Below the pieces are notes generated by a model. That model saw nothing but the letters and a program-made list of their open reading frames with translations, was not told the origin of the DNA and did not search any database. Source: Aliivibrio sifiae (GTDB lineage Bacteria > Pseudomonadota > Gammaproteobacteria > Enterobacterales > Vibrionaceae). Taken from it: 64,000 nt of DNA. The number at the start of each line of letters is the position of its first letter. The stretch's first letter is position 1. A program made the position numbers and the translations under genes. Positions 1-9,278 of this stretch are shown one piece after another. The DNA is taken from contig NZ_MSCO01000001.1 in assembly GCF_002954705.1 (NCBI RefSeq), forward strand, positions 1,806,958-1,870,957. The letters are read 5' to 3'.

Positions 1-23
1 AAGTCTTCTCTACAAAAGAGAGA

Positions 24-97
24 TGGAGGCGCCTCCCGGAATCGAACCGAGGTTCACGGATTTGCAATCCGCTGCATAGCCACTCTGCCAAGGCGCC
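24..97 (-). tRNA. tRNA-Cys (GCA)
   Basis: Read on the minus strand this is a full cloverleaf: GGCGCC acceptor start, anticodon loop with GCA, a T-arm containing GGTTCG, and an encoded CCA end at 24-26. It carries cysteine to UGC/UGU codons. It lies downstream of pgsA in the same orientation, as in enterobacteria, where glyW-cysT-leuZ follow pgsA. A pgsA terminator and a separate promoter stand between, so it is probably transcribed on its own. No tRNA-Gly is visible between pgsA and this gene. Confidence 0.95.
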
Positions 98-155
98 GTT
101 GTAGCCTCAATTGGTCGACTGCTTATTTGCCACCTTCCTCTTGGGTACAGGACGC

Positions 156-183
156 ATTTTACTGATTCAGCACTTAGAGTCAA
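156..183 (-). promoter_or_regulatory. Probable sigma70 promoter of tRNA-Cys
   Basis: On the minus strand TTGACT (178-183) and TAAAAT (156-161) are separated by 16 bases and followed by a GC-rich discriminator, as expected of stable-RNA promoters. The transcript would have a leader of roughly 50 bases before the tRNA. Confidence 0.6.
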
Positions 184-367
184 CACTATTTTTGTGTTTT
201 TGTTTCGTTTGAATAAAATGCGTTCAAAATGAATATAAAACAAACGAAAACAAGCTCTTCAGCCTACTTAAGGAGTAAGTTAATTGAAAAAATCGCTCTG
301 ATTGCAAGAAAAGATTCAATACAAAAGCTTGTGATATCAGATCACTATACATAATTTATTTTTAAGA

Positions 368-397
368 TATAAAAAAAGCGAACCTAAGTTCGCTTTT
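368..397 (-). terminator. Rho-independent terminator after pgsA
   Basis: A perfect 10-bp stem (AAAAGCGAAC / GTTCGCTTTT) with a 4-base loop is followed on the minus strand by seven T. It ends the uvrY-uvrC-pgsA transcript. Confidence 0.85.
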
Positions 398-413
398 CAT
401 CTCAATTAACTAA

Positions 414-968
414 CTAATCGTCTGCATTAAGCAGATCATCTTTTGCGGCAGCTAAGTATTGAACCATAGACCAGTATGTCAAAATTGTTGCTACATAAAG
501 CGCAACATAACCAACCCATACCATCCAATCATCATAACGCCAAATCAAAACCCATAGAGCAAACATTTGAGAAACTGTTTTTACTTTTCCAATCCATGAA
601 ACAGCAACACTTGCACGTTTACCAATTTCCGCCATCCATTCTCTGAGAGCTGAAATAATAAGTTCACGGCCAATCATTGTTATTGCAGGAATAGTAATCC
701 AAATGGAATGGTAATGCTCAGTGATCAAGATCAAAGCCGCAGCAACCATTACTTTATCAGCTACAGGGTCTAAAAAAGCACCAAAACGAGAGGTTTGACC
801 TAATTTTCGTGCAAGTAATCCATCCAACCAGTCTGTAAAACCTGCGACCCAGAATACCATTGCAGCAGCAACCGCTGACCATTCATAAGGTAAGTAAAAA
901 ACAACAACAAACACTGGAATAAGTGCTAGTCGGATAAACGTGAGTATATTTGGTATCGTTAATCGCAT
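414..968 (-). CDS. pgsA: CDP-diacylglycerol--glycerol-3-phosphate 3-phosphatidyltransferase
   Basis: PgsA makes phosphatidylglycerophosphate from CDP-diacylglycerol and glycerol-3-phosphate, the committed step to phosphatidylglycerol and cardiolipin, in the inner membrane. The 184-residue protein has the complete CDP-alcohol phosphotransferase signature D-G-x2-A-R-x8-G-x3-D-x3-D at residues 49-71 and several hydrophobic segments, and its length fits the family. It follows uvrC by 45 bases in the same direction, the conserved uvrY-uvrC-pgsA order, and ends at a strong terminator. The start begins [10 protein letters not shown], the usual PgsA N-terminus. The family assignment is secure. Confidence 0.96.
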   Translation of the reverse strand: MRLTIPNILTFIRLALIPVFVVVFYLPYEWSAVAAAMVFWVAGFTDWLDGLLARKLGQTSRFGAFLDPVADKVMVAAALILITEHYHSIWITIPAITMIGRELIISALREWMAEIGKRASVAVSWIGKVKTVSQMFALWVLIWRYDDWMVWVGYVALYVATILTYWSMVQYLAAAKDDLLNADD

Positions 969-1013
969 AATAATTCTTAAATTTTGGTCTGCTGATCCTA
1001 TGGTGCGCTTTTT

Positions 1014-2840
1014 TTATCCGTGTTTCAACGCATCCTGTATTTTTTCTGCCAAAGAATGACTAATTCCAGGCACTTTGGCTATTTCTTCAACACTTGCACT
1101 TTTTAATTCTTGTAGACCACCTAAATATTGCAATAAAGCCTGTCTTCGTTTCGGGCCAACCCCTTCGATATTCTGTAACGTACTGGTTTTTCTTACTTTC
1201 GCACGTTGCGCTCGATGACCGCTAATCGCGTGGTTATGGCTTTCATCCCTAATATGCTGAATTAAATGCAGAGCTGGTGAATCACTTGGCATTGAAAATT
1301 CTTCACCCGACGTTTTAACCAAAGTCTCCAACCCATGTTTACGTGTCACTCCTTTTGCGATACCCAGTAAAAGAGGTTGTTTTGGCCAATCATCCCAATA
1401 CTTAGAAATAACATCATAGGCCCTATTCAACTGCCCTTTACCACCATCAATAAAGATAATATCTGGAATTTTATCTACATCGAGTTGTTTACTGTAACGA
1501 CGTTCAAGCACTTGAGCCATCGCTGCGTAATCATCGCCTCCGGTTATTCCAGTTATATTATAACGTCTATACTCTGCTTTTACTGGTCCTTCCTGGTTAA
1601 AAACAACGCACGAAGCAACTGTCTTCTCCCCCATAGTATGACTAATATCAAAACATTCCATCCGTTGAATTGACGCTAAGGATAATGCCTCTTCAAGCTG
1701 TTTAAATCTCTGGTAAATCGTTAATTTATGATTCGACTTACTCGTCAATGCCGTGAATGCATTGGTATCCGCTAATTTTAAATAACGACCTTTTATTCCT
1801 TTAGGGTTTAACTGGAAAGTCACTTTTCGACCAGAAAGTTCAGTTAATGCAGCCTCTAAACTCTCACCATTAAATTCGAAACTCGTTACCACTCGGTTTG
1901 GAATGGTTCTACCCTGAGAATGATTTAAATAGTACTGTGTTAAAAAGCTTAGAAAAACTTCATCTTTTTCTGTTTTAGCTGGAATTTTAGGGAAGAAACT
2001 ACGGCTACCTAAAATCTTACCTTGCCTTATCATCAGCAAATGAACGCAAGCCAATCCATTTTCTATTGCAAAACCTAGGACGTCTAAATCATCACCACTG
2101 TCATCAGACACGTACTGCTGTTCTTGCACTCGCCTCATCGCTTGAATTTGATCGCGGATCATTGCGGCTTTTTCAAACTTCAATGACTGACTTGCTTCTT
2201 CCATTTGTTCAACTAATGTCTGGATAACTTGCCTGTCTTTTCCTTGCAAAAATAAACGAATAAAATCGGTTTGCTCTTTATATTCTTCATCATTAACAAT
2301 TCCTTTTACGCAAGGAGCTAAGCAACGACCAATTTGATGCATCAAACAAGGACGGTGTCGATTTGCATAGACTGAATCTTCGCATTGACGGATAGGAAAT
2401 AGTTTTTGAATTAAATGAAGACTTTCACGAACGGCTCCAGAGTCGGGATAAGGACCAAAATACTCCCCTTTTTTTCGTTTCGTACCACGATGGATAGAGA
2501 TCCTTGGATGTTTATGATTGGAAATAAAAATATAAGGGTATGACTTATCATCTCTAAGCAATACATTATATTTAGGCAAATACTGCTTAATATAATTGTG
2601 CTCTAAGATGAGGGCTTCGGTTTCTGAATGTGTCACTGTTACGTCTATTTGGGCAATATGAGTAACAAGAGCTTTTGTTTTTTCTGAAGGGATATTACTG
2701 CGAAAATAGCTAGATAATCGCTTTTTTAAATCTTTTGCTTTACCTACATAAATAACTTCAGCCTCAGTGTTATACATTCGATAAACACCGGGCTGATGAG
2801 TTACAGACTTTAAGAAAGCATTTGAATCAAAAGAAGGCAC
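1014..2840 (-). CDS. uvrC: Excinuclease ABC subunit C
   Basis: UvrC makes both incisions around a bulky DNA lesion in nucleotide excision repair, working with UvrA and UvrB in the cytoplasm. The 608 residues hold an N-terminal GIY-YIG nuclease domain (GVYRMYN then [13 protein letters not shown], about residues 18-45), a UvrB-binding UVR helix pair near 205-240, an RNase H-like C-terminal nuclease region, and tandem helix-hairpin-helix motifs at the C-terminus ([11 protein letters not shown] and [12 protein letters not shown]). The start is a GTG that overlaps the uvrY stop by one base (TAGTG), so translation is probably coupled to uvrY. Full length and intact. Confidence 0.97.
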   Translation of the reverse strand: MPSFDSNAFLKSVTHQPGVYRMYNTEAEVIYVGKAKDLKKRLSSYFRSNIPSEKTKALVTHIAQIDVTVTHSETEALILEHNYIKQYLPKYNVLLRDDKSYPYIFISNHKHPRISIHRGTKRKKGEYFGPYPDSGAVRESLHLIQKLFPIRQCEDSVYANRHRPCLMHQIGRCLAPCVKGIVNDEEYKEQTDFIRLFLQGKDRQVIQTLVEQMEEASQSLKFEKAAMIRDQIQAMRRVQEQQYVSDDSGDDLDVLGFAIENGLACVHLLMIRQGKILGSRSFFPKIPAKTEKDEVFLSFLTQYYLNHSQGRTIPNRVVTSFEFNGESLEAALTELSGRKVTFQLNPKGIKGRYLKLADTNAFTALTSKSNHKLTIYQRFKQLEEALSLASIQRMECFDISHTMGEKTVASCVVFNQEGPVKAEYRRYNITGITGGDDYAAMAQVLERRYSKQLDVDKIPDIIFIDGGKGQLNRAYDVISKYWDDWPKQPLLLGIAKGVTRKHGLETLVKTSGEEFSMPSDSPALHLIQHIRDESHNHAISGHRAQRAKVRKTSTLQNIEGVGPKRRQALLQYLGGLQELKSASVEEIAKVPGISHSLAEKIQDALKHG

Positions 2841-3484
2841 TACAATGTCTCAGCATCTAAGATACCATGACGAATAGCTAAATGAGTTAATTCAACATCA
2901 CCGCTTATGTTCAATTTACTAAATAATCGATAACGATAGCTGTTTACTGTTTTTGGGCTTAAATTTAGCTGTTCAGAAATATCCGTTACTTTTTCGCCTT
3001 TAGTAATCATCATCATTATTTGTAATTCACGCTCTGACAACTCTTTAAATGGGTTCTCAGAATCAGGAGTAAATTGACTTAATGCCATCTGTTGTGCAAT
3101 TTCTGGTGATAAGTAACGTTGTCCACTTTGTACCATACGAATAGCATTTACCATTTCGTCTGGACCAGCCCCTTTCGTTAAATATCCAGCCGCTCCAGCT
3201 TGCATCACTTTCGTTGGAAACGGATTTTCAGTATGAATAGTTAATACTATTACTTTCATATCTGGATTGAATCGTAAAATCTTTTTCGTCGCCTCTAGGC
3301 CACCTATTCCAGGCATGTTCATATCCATTAGAACAATATCTGCCTGCTCTGTTCGACACCATTTTACGGCATCTTCACCGCTGTGAGCTTCCCCTACTAC
3401 TTTAATTCCACGGACGTCTTCAAGAATACGTCTAATCCCTGTGCGAACCAGCTCATGATCATCTACAAGGAAAACTTTAATCAC
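2840..3484 (-). CDS. uvrY: Response regulator UvrY/GacA/VarA
   Basis: This is the response regulator of the BarA(VarS)/UvrY(VarA, GacA) two-component system. In the family it activates the CsrB-type small RNAs that titrate CsrA, and so controls carbon flow, motility and host association. The receiver domain has acidic residues D8/D9 and phospho-acceptor D54 (VLMDMNMPG). A LuxR-type helix-turn-helix covers about residues 148-205. I choose the GTG at 3484, giving 214 residues starting [12 protein letters not shown]: it matches the family N-terminus and has GGAG 8 bases upstream. An upstream GTG at 3493 overlaps that same GGAG and cannot use it. It is coupled to uvrC downstream. Confidence 0.95.
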   Translation of the reverse strand: MIKVFLVDDHELVRTGIRRILEDVRGIKVVGEAHSGEDAVKWCRTEQADIVLMDMNMPGIGGLEATKKILRFNPDMKVIVLTIHTENPFPTKVMQAGAAGYLTKGAGPDEMVNAIRMVQSGQRYLSPEIAQQMALSQFTPDSENPFKELSERELQIMMMITKGEKVTDISEQLNLSPKTVNSYRYRLFSKLNISGDVELTHLAIRHGILDAETL

Positions 3485-3729
3485 AACTGACACTCCGACT
3501 TAAATTTACAGCTACCTCTACTGAGGTAAATTTTATGCTCTATTTTACCTTAAAAAATAAGGCTGTCTCATATTGATTATGCGTTAAGACGCAAAGTTTT
3601 ACTATTAAAATAGTATTGACTTTAAGGTTCATTTACCTATCTATATCACGTATTAAAAAAATAAGTACATGAAATAAGAGAAGTAAATTTCAACCTTATT
3701 ATTACATCAATATACAATAAAAACATTCG

Positions 3730-6099
3730 TTAAAATAGACCTAATTGCGACGCAGATAACTGCGTAAAATCTAAACCAATAAAAGGCAATATCCCATCCG
3801 CAATCGGTTTTAATTGTTTTTCAACATAGTGATCGTAATCTATTGGATTTTTTAGATACTCTATAGGCTCAGGCCCTGCGGTTGTAATGATATATTCAAT
3901 CCAACCACCATATTTATATTGAGGTGGCTTCCCCATTTTTTGACGATAATGATCAGCCAGCCTCGCCGCTTTAACATGAGGGGGGACATTCTTTTGGTAA
4001 TCATCTAGTTTTCGTCTTAATCGTTTTCTATAGATTAATTGACTATCTAGCTTTCCTGATTTCGTATCATCGACATAAGTACGAACATAATCTTTGACTT
4101 CTTGCTGATGAAAAACTTTATCAAATAATACTTTTTGGAACGTTTGTGACAAAGGCGTCCAATCCGTTCTTACTGTCTCTAGCCCTTTGAAAACAATCTC
4201 TTCTTTACCATTTTTTCTAATCAATCCGGCATAACGTTTTTTTGAACCCGTTTCTGAACCTCGAATTGTTGGCATCAAAAACGTACGATAATGTGTTTCA
4301 TATTCAATCTCTAAGGCAGAATCAATGTTGTAAGTCGATACTAAATGCTGTGTCCACCACTGATTAATATGCGAAACCAAGCCCTGTCCTATATCATCCG
4401 CTTCTTCTGATGACATTGCTTTTCCTAAGGTAACAAATGTCGAATCTGTATCACCATAAATAACCTCATAACCTCTTTCTTCAATTAGCTCTCGAGTCGT
4501 TTTCATTATTTCATGTCCACGCATCGTAATTGAAGATGCTAATCGATGATCAAAGAATCGACATCCAGATGAGCCTAAAACGCCATAAAAAGAGTTCATG
4601 ATTATCTTAATTGCTTGAGAAAAAGCTTTCTCATTATTACGTTTTGCTTCGTCTCTCGCAGACCACAATGATTCAATTAGTACTGGTAAGAAGTGTTTTT
4701 TTCTATGAAAACGCCCACCTCTAAAGCCTTCAATCGCTTGTTCTTCTTCTTTTCCTATCTCTTGTTTTAATCCTTCAATCAAACCAAGAGGGTCAATTCT
4801 AAATGTTCGAATGATTGAGGGGTATAATGATTTAAAATCTAGAACAAGCACTGATTCATATAAACCCGGTTTTGAATTCATAACATAGCCACCAGGGCTT
4901 GCTATCCAACTTTCACTCTCTAAGTTTGGCGCGATATAACCCGAGCGATGCAACCTTGGTAAATATAAATTAGTAAAAGCGGCAACAGACCCTCCTATAC
5001 GATCTAATTCCACACCTGTTAATTTAGTTCGTTCAATAACAAACTCAATCAAATGGGTTAATTCAAAGATACGGGTAACCAAAATACAGTCTTGTAAGTT
5101 ATATTTAGCGAGCGATTGCTTATCTTCACGATACATTCGATTAATTTCACCCATACGAACACTTGGGTCATGTATCGATTTACCTTCATTCAGTAACTCT
5201 TGCGCTACTGACTCTAAAGACCAACTCGAAAAGTGATATGTCGCGGTTTTAAGTGCATCGATACCATCTAAAACCACTCTTCCAGGAAAAGAAAGAAAGC
5301 CTTGTTGACGGTTTTTATCTGAATCTCGCCAATATAATGTGCTATTACCCCTACCAATTCGAAAAGCTAGGTTATGCCATTTAGCTCGTTGAATTAATAA
5401 TCTAAAGTCAAAATTAATAACGTTCCACCCAATAACAATATCAGGGTCAAATGTCTGAAACCAATGTTCAAGAGCTAGTAACAGTTCTTTTTCATTATCT
5501 ACCCATTGAATAGATTGAGCCGAATTTTCAGGTTCTCCCACCATAATTATTCGAGAGTCTAAATCACTATGGAGTGCCACCGAATACAAAATGCCTTTTT
5601 CAGAACATTCGATATCAAGCGAGACTTTGGTGAATTGAGGGGAGATGGGAGCTGATTTTATTTTAACATTGCGGTATTCAATATAACCTTTCTTCTGTAT
5701 CGCGGTTCCTATAAAATTCAAACCGCCACAAATAAAACGCTCCATTAAATAGCGGTCAGCTAATCGAATATCACTTTCAAAAATAGGCAAATCGGCATGT
5801 TCAAGCAATTGACTTACTTGACGTTTTTGTTGAGTCGTTGAAAAGTAAAGACCGACAACAGGTTGATGGTGAAAGGTTGCTAACTGGGTTTCCTTGATAA
5901 GATAACGAATGTTCTCTAATTTCAGTAAAGATTCATATTCAGGTAAGCGTTCTTTCAAAATAAAAGCAACGGCTTGTTCATTCTCAATCAATAGATGTGC
6001 GATATGACCATCACATTTAACCCATAAATCAATCAAAGTATTAGAGTTTATCTCTTTATTTTGTCGAGTAAGTAAAAAACCACTCTGATATGAATTCAA
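3730..6099 (-). CDS. polB: DNA polymerase II
   Basis: DNA polymerase II is a family B polymerase used in replication restart and translesion synthesis; in E. coli it is SOS-induced. The 789 residues contain the 3'-5' exonuclease motif SLDIECS near residue 161, polymerase motif DFKSLYPS near 419, and the catalytic YGDTDS near 546, followed by KKRYAG. The length fits the E. coli enzyme. It starts 3 bases after the upstream nucleotidyltransferase-like gene ends, so the two share a transcript. I saw no clear LexA box upstream of the pair, but that region was only scanned by eye. Confidence 0.96.
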   Translation of the reverse strand: MNSYQSGFLLTRQNKEINSNTLIDLWVKCDGHIAHLLIENEQAVAFILKERLPEYESLLKLENIRYLIKETQLATFHHQPVVGLYFSTTQQKRQVSQLLEHADLPIFESDIRLADRYLMERFICGGLNFIGTAIQKKGYIEYRNVKIKSAPISPQFTKVSLDIECSEKGILYSVALHSDLDSRIIMVGEPENSAQSIQWVDNEKELLLALEHWFQTFDPDIVIGWNVINFDFRLLIQRAKWHNLAFRIGRGNSTLYWRDSDKNRQQGFLSFPGRVVLDGIDALKTATYHFSSWSLESVAQELLNEGKSIHDPSVRMGEINRMYREDKQSLAKYNLQDCILVTRIFELTHLIEFVIERTKLTGVELDRIGGSVAAFTNLYLPRLHRSGYIAPNLESESWIASPGGYVMNSKPGLYESVLVLDFKSLYPSIIRTFRIDPLGLIEGLKQEIGKEEEQAIEGFRGGRFHRKKHFLPVLIESLWSARDEAKRNNEKAFSQAIKIIMNSFYGVLGSSGCRFFDHRLASSITMRGHEIMKTTRELIEERGYEVIYGDTDSTFVTLGKAMSSEEADDIGQGLVSHINQWWTQHLVSTYNIDSALEIEYETHYRTFLMPTIRGSETGSKKRYAGLIRKNGKEEIVFKGLETVRTDWTPLSQTFQKVLFDKVFHQQEVKDYVRTYVDDTKSGKLDSQLIYRKRLRRKLDDYQKNVPPHVKAARLADHYRQKMGKPPQYKYGGWIEYIITTAGPEPIEYLKNPIDYDHYVEKQLKPIADGILPFIGLDFTQLSASQLGLF

Positions 6100-6102
6100 T
6101 GC

Positions 6103-6891
6103 TTACCCTATTCTTCTTTCAATTTTATTAAACTCACTGACAACCCAACCACCAAATTCTTCTAATAAAGCAACAGTTGAACGCTTAGGGATTTTGCGTC
6201 CTTTTAATAACATGACGACCCTTTCAATTTCAGTTTGTTTTTCTGGATAATATTCCAAAAACTTTCGAGCACAAAGTACTGGGTGATCATACCAGCCCTT
6301 ATCCTTATGCATAACTAAAGAATAGCAGCTTCGTAATAATTTTTTTGCTATCGTTTTCTGTTGTTCCACTTGAACATTGATGTTGGTACTACCTGATATT
6401 TTTTTAGTGTATACCTGTAACCATTCCTCTATGTCCATATTCATATTTTTTGCGATCTCCCAACTTGGTTCAAAATCACCAAATCGTGTAGATAAATCAT
6501 CACCGAAAACACAAACACAGCAATGACGAAGCCAAAAACCCCAACTGAATATGGATTCTAACTGCAATACCTCATTTACTTCTCCAATAGTAAACATAAT
6601 CCCAGTTATTTGAGGGTACTTAGATTGAAACCTTACCTTAATTGTATTAATTAAAGTTTGTTCTTTATTGGTTAAAGGAACTGTTGTTATCAATGTTACA
6701 TCTAAATTAGAGCGTCCAGGAATCGCTTCACGCCTTGCTACACTGCCATATAAATAAATACTATGAATCGATTTAGGTACAGCAGAGCGAACATGGACTA
6801 TAAGATCTTGAATGACAGGCTCGAATTCTTTTTGAAAGGGTGAATGTTTATCAATATTAGGTAAAGTATAACGAGACACAAAGCACTCCAA
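6103..6891 (-). CDS. Nucleotidyltransferase-fold protein upstream of polB
   Basis: The N-terminal part carries a polymerase-beta-type nucleotidyltransferase signature, GSVARREAIPGRSNLDVTL, near residues 50-68. The family pattern is G-S followed about ten residues later by D-h-D/E. Here the first acid is present (the D of LDV), but the second position is Thr, so the classical two-metal catalytic pair looks incomplete. The rest is helical and resembles the C-terminal part of AadA-like adenylyltransferases, a weak resemblance. The substrate is unknown. It is the first gene of a two-gene unit with polB, 3 bases apart, which hints at a nucleic-acid role, but that is inference only. Confidence 0.65.
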   Translation of the reverse strand: MECFVSRYTLPNIDKHSPFQKEFEPVIQDLIVHVRSAVPKSIHSIYLYGSVARREAIPGRSNLDVTLITTVPLTNKEQTLINTIKVRFQSKYPQITGIMFTIGEVNEVLQLESIFSWGFWLRHCCVCVFGDDLSTRFGDFEPSWEIAKNMNMDIEEWLQVYTKKISGSTNINVQVEQQKTIAKKLLRSCYSLVMHKDKGWYDHPVLCARKFLEYYPEKQTEIERVVMLLKGRKIPKRSTVALLEEFGGWVVSEFNKIERRIG

Positions 6892-6944
6892 TCAGTATAG
6901 ATAAGAGAGTCATGATCGCGATTTAAGGAATAAAAAGCAATAAA

Positions 6945-7160
6945 AAACCGGCCATGATGGCTAATGCCGATCAGTTAGTCACTTTATTGAGTAATTATGC
7001 ACTATTTATTCAATGTCTAATAGATATGGCAAAGTACCCGTTAAGAGAGTGAAAGATAGATACAACAAGGGCTCCAGAATGATTGTAATAAATTCGTCTG
7101 AAGCCCTTGTTTTTATTGATGTTCGCTTAACTGACTGGCATTAGCCATGATGGCCGGTTT
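6945..7160. repeat. 216-bp element bounded by 33-bp inverted repeats
   Basis: The arms 6945-6977 and 7128-7160 are near-perfect inverted repeats (AAACCGGCCATGATGGC at the outer end, three mismatches in 33). Inside is a perfect 10-bp inverted repeat (7064-7073 with 7102-7111; AACAAGGGCT / AGCCCTTGTT) followed on the plus strand by a T run. On the minus strand the outer 3' arm is also followed by six T, so it can end the upstream transporter transcript. There is no coding frame inside. It could be a complex terminator, a small RNA or a MITE-like insertion; I see no clear target duplication. Confidence 0.6.
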
Positions 7161-7179
7161 ATTTATAACTAAAAGACGC

Positions 7180-8766
7180 TTACGCTGTTACAGTACGCTT
7201 TTTAGACAGAACCATTAAACCACTACAAACAAAGATAAATGCAGCAGTAGAAGCAAGGAATGCCATCAATACAGAACCTGTAAAACCAAGAGCAATATAG
7301 CCAACCGCAGAAACAGCAGCAATTGATAATGCATAAGGTAATTGAGTTGCAACGTGATCAATATGGCTACAACGAGCACCAGTTGAAGAGAGAATCGTCG
7401 TATCTGAGATTGGAGAACAATGGTCGCCAAATACAGACCCAGCCAATACAGCACCTAGCATTGGTAAGATTAGCGTAATATCTGTTGCTCCAGCCATGTC
7501 ACCTGCGATTGGAAGCATGATGCCGAATGTACCCCATGAAGTACCTGTACTGAATGCCATTAAGCCAGACAGTAAGAATAAAATAACAGGGATCCAGTGA
7601 ATACCAATACTGCCTTGCGCTAAACTAGATAAGTAGGAGCCCGTTTGCATATCACCAATTACAGAACCAATTGTCCATGCAAAGAATAAGATCAGAATTG
7701 CACCAAACATAGACTTAGCACCGATCCACATTGTTATAGCGATATCTTTAATATCAATACCTTGACGGAATACAGTAAGTAATGCAGCCGCTAAACCGAT
7801 TAGGCCACCGTAACATAATGAAGCACCAACATCTGTATTTTCAAATGCACCAAGAATATTAAATTCTTTACCGCCGCCAATTAATGCTTGAGCACCAGTA
7901 TAAATCATGAAGAAAATAGTCGCTACGATAAGTACGATAATAGGGAAAATCAAATCTGATACTTTACCCGTTTCACTTTCCGTAATATTTAGCTCTTCAT
8001 TTAAATCTTTAGATTCAGCATTAACCGCTTGATCATCAAATCCATTACCACGCGCTGCTTCATTTTCATGATCGCGCATTGGACCAACATCCAATTGAAA
8101 CCAAACAACGGTAAATACCATTAATAAAGCAAACACTGCATAAAAGTTCATTGGGATTAAACGTACATAAGCGCCTAATGCCGAATATTCAGTCACACCA
8201 TGGGAAACTAAAATGCCACCAATAATAGTAATAATGTAAGCACCCCAGCTTGACGCAGGCATTAACACACACATTGGAGCAGCCGTTGAATCTAGAATAT
8301 AAGCAAGCTTGGCTCTTGAAACATAAAAACGGTCAGTTACAGGGCGGGATATTGAACCAACAGCTAAGCTATTAAAATAATCATCAACAAAAATGAAGAC
8401 ACCAAGAAAAGCAGCAAGTAGTTTTGCACCACGTTTACTTTTAATTCTTGTTTGTGCCCATTCTGCGAATGCACGAGTACCACCAGAAAGAGTCAGCAGT
8501 GCTGTTGTCATACCTAATAATATTAGGAAGGCAACAATACTCATATTCCAAGTATTAATAGAACCATCATCGATGAAAACACCTTTAACAGAACTAAAAG
8601 TATAAGATGCAGTGCCAGAAATGGAGTAATTAGACAGCAAAATTGCGCCTAAAACGATACCTACACCAAGAGAAAGTAATACTCGGCGTGTAACAATTGC
8701 TAAACCCAAAGCCACTAATGGGGGCAATATTGATATCGGAGAATTTGAAAAATCAGCTAAGTTCAT
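7180..8766 (-). CDS. lysW: NhaC-family transporter under lysine riboswitch, probable lysine importer
   Basis: The 528-residue protein is a polytopic membrane protein of the Na+/H+ antiporter NhaC family, with about a dozen hydrophobic segments and a charged cytoplasmic loop near residues 225-270. Sequence alone would give the label Na+/H+ antiporter. A lysine riboswitch occupies its 5' leader, and comparative genomics of the lysine regulon has proposed riboswitch-linked NhaC-type proteins (LysW) as lysine transporters. I infer lysine uptake, perhaps driven by sodium. The ATG is fixed because an in-frame TAG lies two codons upstream. No good Shine-Dalgarno sequence is visible, and the bases before the ATG lie in a predicted hairpin. 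Confidence 0.85.
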   Translation of the reverse strand: MNLADFSNSPISILPPLVALGLAIVTRRVLLSLGVGIVLGAILLSNYSISGTASYTFSSVKGVFIDDGSINTWNMSIVAFLILLGMTTALLTLSGGTRAFAEWAQTRIKSKRGAKLLAAFLGVFIFVDDYFNSLAVGSISRPVTDRFYVSRAKLAYILDSTAAPMCVLMPASSWGAYIITIIGGILVSHGVTEYSALGAYVRLIPMNFYAVFALLMVFTVVWFQLDVGPMRDHENEAARGNGFDDQAVNAESKDLNEELNITESETGKVSDLIFPIIVLIVATIFFMIYTGAQALIGGGKEFNILGAFENTDVGASLCYGGLIGLAAALLTVFRQGIDIKDIAITMWIGAKSMFGAILILFFAWTIGSVIGDMQTGSYLSSLAQGSIGIHWIPVILFLLSGLMAFSTGTSWGTFGIMLPIAGDMAGATDITLILPMLGAVLAGSVFGDHCSPISDTTILSSTGARCSHIDHVATQLPYALSIAAVSAVGYIALGFTGSVLMAFLASTAAFIFVCSGLMVLSKKRTVTA

Positions 8767-9031
8767 GATCTACAACAACCAGTTTGGTTGGAGATCTACT
8801 GTTGACACGGCAATGCCGTTATAAAGGAAGTGAATATTAAAACATTTCCCCACAGTAGCGCTCCATAGTTAAAAAATAAAATTGACTATGGCAGTGTTAT
8901 TCCTTTTCGAAATAACCCCAGCTAACGCGTTTGATGAACGTCATTAACTTCGGCATTGGCTCCTTTCGATTGTTGTCATAGGAATCACCCTCAAACAATC
9001 TACTCTTAGGCAATGCGCCTCTACCCGTTTA
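8767..9031 (-). promoter_or_regulatory. Lysine riboswitch (L-box) with expression platform
   Basis: The minus strand carries the L-box core in order: GGTAGAGGCGC (9015-9025), AAGAGTA, AGGGTGA, CGAAAGGAGCC, GCCGAAG, GCTGGGG, then GGAGCGCTACTG (8853-8864). The aptamer spans about 8853-9026. The 3' P1 strand GGAGCGCTACTG can pair instead with CAGTAGATCTCC at 8790-8801. When that is free, it can form a hairpin (8767-8796) that abuts the start codon at 8766. There is no T run, so control is probably at translation initiation: lysine bound, initiation region closed. The aptamer call is strong; the switch mechanism is inferred. Confidence 0.92.
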
Positions 9032-9041
9032 GGTGGAAGTC

Positions 9042-9069
9042 ATTGTACGGACTGAACACAATTTTGCAA
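9042..9069 (-). promoter_or_regulatory. Probable sigma70 promoter of the riboswitch-transporter transcript
   Basis: On the minus strand TTGCAA (9064-9069) and TACAAT (9042-9047) are 16 bases apart. Initiation about 7 bases downstream would place the lysine aptamer at the very 5' end of the message. The 146 bases from 9070 to 9215, between this promoter and that of hns, show nothing else I can support. Confidence 0.6.
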
Positions 9070-9215
9070 TACTATATCTGAGTATTTTAACATTAGATTA
9101 TCAGCTAACTAGAATGGGATACTCTATCAATATTTAATTACAATTTTTACAATCATAAGGATCCACTCTTAATATTCTTATCATTAAGATAGTTTTTATT
9201 TATTTATCAAAAAAA

Positions 9216-9243
9216 TTGTTATATTATTTTCTTGTTATATAAT
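9216..9243 (+). promoter_or_regulatory. Probable sigma70 promoter of hns
   Basis: TTGTTA (9216-9221) and TATAAT (9238-9243) are 16 bases apart in a very AT-rich stretch just upstream of hns. Such AT-rich DNA is a natural H-NS target, so autorepression is plausible. Confidence 0.55.
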
Positions 9244-9278
9244 AATTCTATTATCAAAAATAAATTATGGAATCAAAA

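Larger units (their letters stand above)
98..413. other. Intergenic region between pgsA and tRNA-Cys
   Basis: Apart from the tRNA promoter and the pgsA terminator, this stretch holds an imperfect inverted repeat around 199-252 (GTTTCGTTTG paired with CAAACGAAAAC). I see no gene. A 77-codon reading frame here runs through the tRNA and has no credible start. Confidence 0.6.

Noticed and set aside
10-243. A 77-codon minus-strand frame at the left end.
   Set aside because: It runs through the tRNA-Cys gene and its promoter and has no ribosome-binding site or recognisable protein sequence.
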